A stretch of DNA of 8,911 nucleotides from an uncultured Bacilli bacterium (GTDB lineage: Bacteria > Bacillota_I > Bacilli_A > RF39 > UBA660). Position numbers and translations under genes: made by a program. Within the stretch, counting starts at the first letter, position 1. Each line of letters starts with the position of its first letter. Under the pieces are notes generated by a model. The model was not told the DNA's origin, searched no databases, and worked only from the letters and a program-made list of their open reading frames with translations. Positions 8,012 through 8,911 of this stretch are shown here, in pieces. Location: NCBI GenBank assembly GCA_944363655.1, contig CALVUU010000049.1, positions 1 to 8,911 on the forward strand, read 5' to 3'.

Positions 8012-8212
8012 TCACTTTTTAAACTCAACAATATCCCCGATATCACATTTTAAGTATTCACATATTTTTTTTAATACATCCATACTAACATTTTGATTGT
8101 TTGTAATTTTTGACATTGTAGTCCAACCCAAATGAGCATTTTCTTTGATATCTTTTTTCTTTATTTTTTTGTCTTGCATTATTTTAGCTAACTTGCCATA
8201 AGATACTTCCAA
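8012..8212 (-). CDS. Small Cro/CI-type HTH regulator at the head of the R-M operon
   Basis: The 66-residue protein is almost entirely one helix-turn-helix of the Xre class, close to YozG-type single-domain regulators. Conserved stretches include YGKLAKIMQDKKIKKKDIKE, LGWTTMSKI, NVSMDVLKKICEYLKCDIGD and a VEF end. The start is TTG at 8212-8210: AAAGGAG at 8228-8222 is nine bases upstream. The next ATG would remove the first helix. It ends seven bases before mod and heads the operon, so it probably acts like a C-protein-type control gene, timing or damping R-M expression, and may bind its own promoter. An A8 run (8072-8065) lies in the gene. That the gene is real is well supported; its control role is inference from position. 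Confidence 0.87.
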   Translation of the reverse strand: MEVSYGKLAKIMQDKKIKKKDIKENAHLGWTTMSKITNNQNVSMDVLKKICEYLKCDIGDIVEFKK

Positions 8213-8235
8213 ATTAATCTTCTCCTTTTAACATT

Positions 8236-8244
8236 ATTATAGCA
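8236..8244 (-). promoter_or_regulatory. Extended -10 promoter of the xre-mod-res operon
   Basis: TG-C-TATAAT, a perfect extended -10, reads leftward (TG 8244-8243, hexamer 8241-8236). It ends seven bases before the xre ribosome site, predicting a leader of about 17 nt. A -35 match 17-18 bases upstream is poor. Confidence 0.65.
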
Positions 8245-8249
8245 CATAT

Positions 8250-8285
8250 CTCCTAATACAAGAAAATATTTTTATTTTTTAGGAG
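8250..8285. promoter_or_regulatory. Inverted repeat upstream of the xre promoter, possible operator
   Basis: CTCCTAA (8250-8256) and TTAGGAG (8279-8285) are exact inverted copies separated by 22 bases of AT-rich DNA, just upstream of the operon's extended -10 and across its -35 region. Position suits a regulator such as the adjacent HTH protein. Arms of seven bases are short enough for chance. Confidence 0.3.
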
Positions 8286-8302
8286 TAGTTGAGAAAAAAT
8301 AT

Positions 8303-8333
8303 AAACTTAGTATTTTTTTATTTTACTAAGTTT
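8303..8333. terminator. Terminator-like hairpin after the AbiEi remnant
   Basis: AAACTTAGTA (8303-8312) and TACTAAGTTT (8324-8333) form a perfect 10-bp stem with an 11-nt loop. On the minus strand it is followed by ATATTTTTT and lies just after the stop of the AbiEi-like remnant. It probably once ended that transcript, and it would shield the xre promoter from upstream reading. Confidence 0.55.
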
Positions 8334-8340
8334 TTACTAT

Positions 8341-8475
8341 TCATTTTATGATCCTATAAACGTAATTAAAGTACGGTAAAAATACACTATTAATACCATG
8401 TTTACAAACTTCTTTTGCTGTGATTATACCATTATTTACTTTAATTAGATTTAAAATTTGCTCTTCTTTAATAAT
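8341..8475 (-). pseudogene. Remnant of an AbiEi-like (type IV toxin-antitoxin) antitoxin, N-terminal HTH only
   Basis: Forty-four codons read like the start of the N-terminal winged-helix of AbiEi-family antitoxins: KEEQILNLIKVNNGIITAKE, then VCKHGINSVFL, then a stop shortly after. Family members normally go on for about 150-280 residues, so this is a truncated relic. The place where ATG should be is ATT (8475-8473), preceded at the right distance by AAAGG (8488-8484) as a ribosome site; a single G-to-T change would explain it. No AbiEii-type toxin is visible in this window. AbiE systems are phage-defence toxin-antitoxin pairs in which AbiEi represses its own promoter. The identity comes from one short motif read by eye, so it is moderate. 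Confidence 0.55.
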
Positions 8476-8477
8476 TT

Positions 8478-8529
8478 TATGTTCCTTTCAACATACGTTA
8501 TACTACAATTGTTAGTTAAAAGGAACATA
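8478..8529. repeat. 11-bp perfect inverted repeat around the AbiEi remnant's promoter region
   Basis: TATGTTCCTTT (8478-8488) and AAAGGAACATA (8519-8529) are exact inverted copies with 30 bases between. The near arm contains the remnant's ribosome site. A TATAAC hexamer (8502-8497, minus) lies between the arms, so the far arm would cover the -35 region. This arrangement fits a repressor operator; AbiEi antitoxins are known to bind inverted repeats at their own promoters. It may be the surviving operator of the lost system. Confidence 0.5.
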
Positions 8530-8555
8530 GAAACACAATATATTTTATTACAAAA

Positions 8556-8587
8556 AGAATGTTTACATATTTTTATGCAAACATTCT
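8556..8587. terminator. Strong hairpin, possible terminator
   Basis: AGAATGTTT (8556-8564) pairs with AAACATTCT (8579-8587). An inner CAT/ATG pairing (8566-8568 with 8575-8577) extends the stem across one mismatch to a 6-nt loop. It is preceded by CAAAAA and followed by CTTATTTTT on the plus strand, so it resembles a terminator in both directions. It lies between the two gene remnants, so it may have ended the SEC-C transcript. Confidence 0.4.
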
Positions 8588-8680
8588 CTTATTTTTAAGG
8601 TTTTTTGCAGTATTTCAACTCTTTTTGCAAACAAATTCAATATTTATTTATTTTCTATTTTTTCTAAAATACATCTTTTG

Positions 8681-8695
8681 CCTTATTTTATAAGG
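8681..8695. repeat. Small hairpin just after the SEC-C remnant
   Basis: CCTTAT (8681-8686) and ATAAGG (8690-8695) are inverted copies with a 3-nt loop, directly after the SEC-C stop. No clear T-run follows on the minus strand, so it is a weak terminator candidate. The rest of 8588-8697 is T-rich DNA in which I see no supported gene. Confidence 0.25.
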
Positions 8696-8697
8696 TA

Positions 8698-8805
8698 TTA
8701 TGCATCACGGCCATGACAAAATTTATATTTTTTGCCTGAACCACATGGCGTCCATTTAAAACTACCGTGCAATTTTTTCCTTTAAAAGTGGGCTTTCTTA
8801 CTCAT
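8698..8805 (-). pseudogene. Decayed C-terminal end of a SEC-C zinc-motif protein
   Basis: The minus strand encodes KWTPCGSGKKYKFCHGRDA then a stop at 8700-8698. This is a clear SEC-C motif (CxCxSGKKYKxCHG type), a small zinc-binding tail found in SecA and many other proteins; only the second cysteine of the first CxC pair is present. Upstream the same frame meets TAA at 8784-8782, preceded by MSKKAHF. Shifting frame around that stop would restore HFKGKKLHGSFKW, suggesting one base gained in the T run and one lost in the A run. The frame is open further up to 8877, then meets TAG, and no normal start or ribosome site is seen. Which parent protein it came from cannot be told. Confidence 0.55.
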
Positions 8806-8872
8806 AAGTTTTAATAACTTACACTTAAATTGTAATAAAGTTATGTCTATTTTTCTAACATAGCAGTTTAAG

Positions 8873-8896
8873 CGTATCTAAAAACGTATCTAAAAT
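8873..8896. repeat. Two-copy 12-bp tandem repeat
   Basis: CGTATCTAAAAA (8873-8884) is followed directly by CGTATCTAAAAT (8885-8896), matching at 11 of 12 positions. It lies upstream of the SEC-C remnant in DNA with no intact gene. A 12-base duplication would keep frame if it arose in a coding sequence. Confidence 0.5.
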
Positions 8897-8911
8897 AATT
8901 GATTTATTTCA

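Noticed and set aside
8005..8046. Longer mod start at 8046, adding 14 residues
   Set aside because: It would overlap the xre gene by 35 bases and lacks a well-placed ribosome site, whereas ATG 8004 has GTGAGGT just upstream and begins the usual Mod N-terminus.
8571..8645. Minus-strand short frame reading FAKRVEILQKTLKIRE and ending HKNM
   Set aside because: Only about 24 codons, no start with a ribosome site, and no family I recognise; it may be further gene debris but cannot be supported.
8559..8693. Plus-strand 44-codon hydrophobic frame whose ATG lies in the 8556-8587 hairpin, reminiscent of a small membrane toxin
   Set aside because: No ribosome site precedes it, and its Phe/Leu/Ile content is what T-rich DNA gives by chance.
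8213..8911. tRNA, other RNA gene or CRISPR array in the gene-poor right end
   Set aside because: No cloverleaf, no GC-rich structured island and no regularly spaced repeats are visible; only hairpins and gene remnants.

Overview
The window is a very AT-rich stretch (roughly a quarter G+C by eye) of a bacterial chromosome. Strong AGGAG-type ribosome sites, extended -10 promoters and heavy AAA/ATT/TTA codon use point to a low-GC Bacillota (Firmicutes), perhaps a gut-type Bacilli or Erysipelotrichales-like lineage. The lineage is inference. TGG encodes tryptophan and TGA acts as a stop (the end of the xre gene), so this is not the Mycoplasma code.

Layout. (1) 1-1036, minus: the 5' part of a gene for a membrane protein with three N-terminal transmembrane segments and a large soluble region, cut by the window edge. 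(2) 1091-2053, minus: a NERD-domain nuclease-like protein with a C-terminal HRDC domain. (3) 2142-3080, plus: a CorA-family Mg2+ transporter, divergent from the NERD gene. It ends in a hairpin shared with the convergent operon that follows. (4) 8212 down to 3100, minus: a compact run of four genes. These are a small Cro/CI-type regulator (TTG start), a type III DNA methyltransferase (Mod), a type III restriction helicase-nuclease (Res), and a protein with a transglutaminase/papain-like Cys-His-Asp core. The first three are tightly coupled (7-nt gap, then a TAATG overlap), and the fourth follows after 34 nt with no visible terminator. (5) 8213-8911: about 700 bases with no intact gene. It holds the xre promoter, several inverted repeats, a 44-codon remnant of an AbiEi-like antitoxin with a lost start codon, and the decayed C-terminal end of a SEC-C zinc-motif protein.

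How it fits together. The xre-mod-res run is a self-contained type III restriction-modification system with its own likely autoregulator. Mod methylates the recognition site; Res with Mod translocates on and cuts unmodified DNA. The transglutaminase-like gene at the end of the operon is the least expected part and the best candidate for something undescribed. The AbiEi remnant next to the operon and the NERD-HRDC gene on its other side suggest a turnover-prone defence or accessory locus set among ordinary genes (corA, the membrane protein). Four intact genes share a promoter design: an extended -10 (TGnTAnAAT) only 6-13 nt before the ribosome site, which gives very short leaders.
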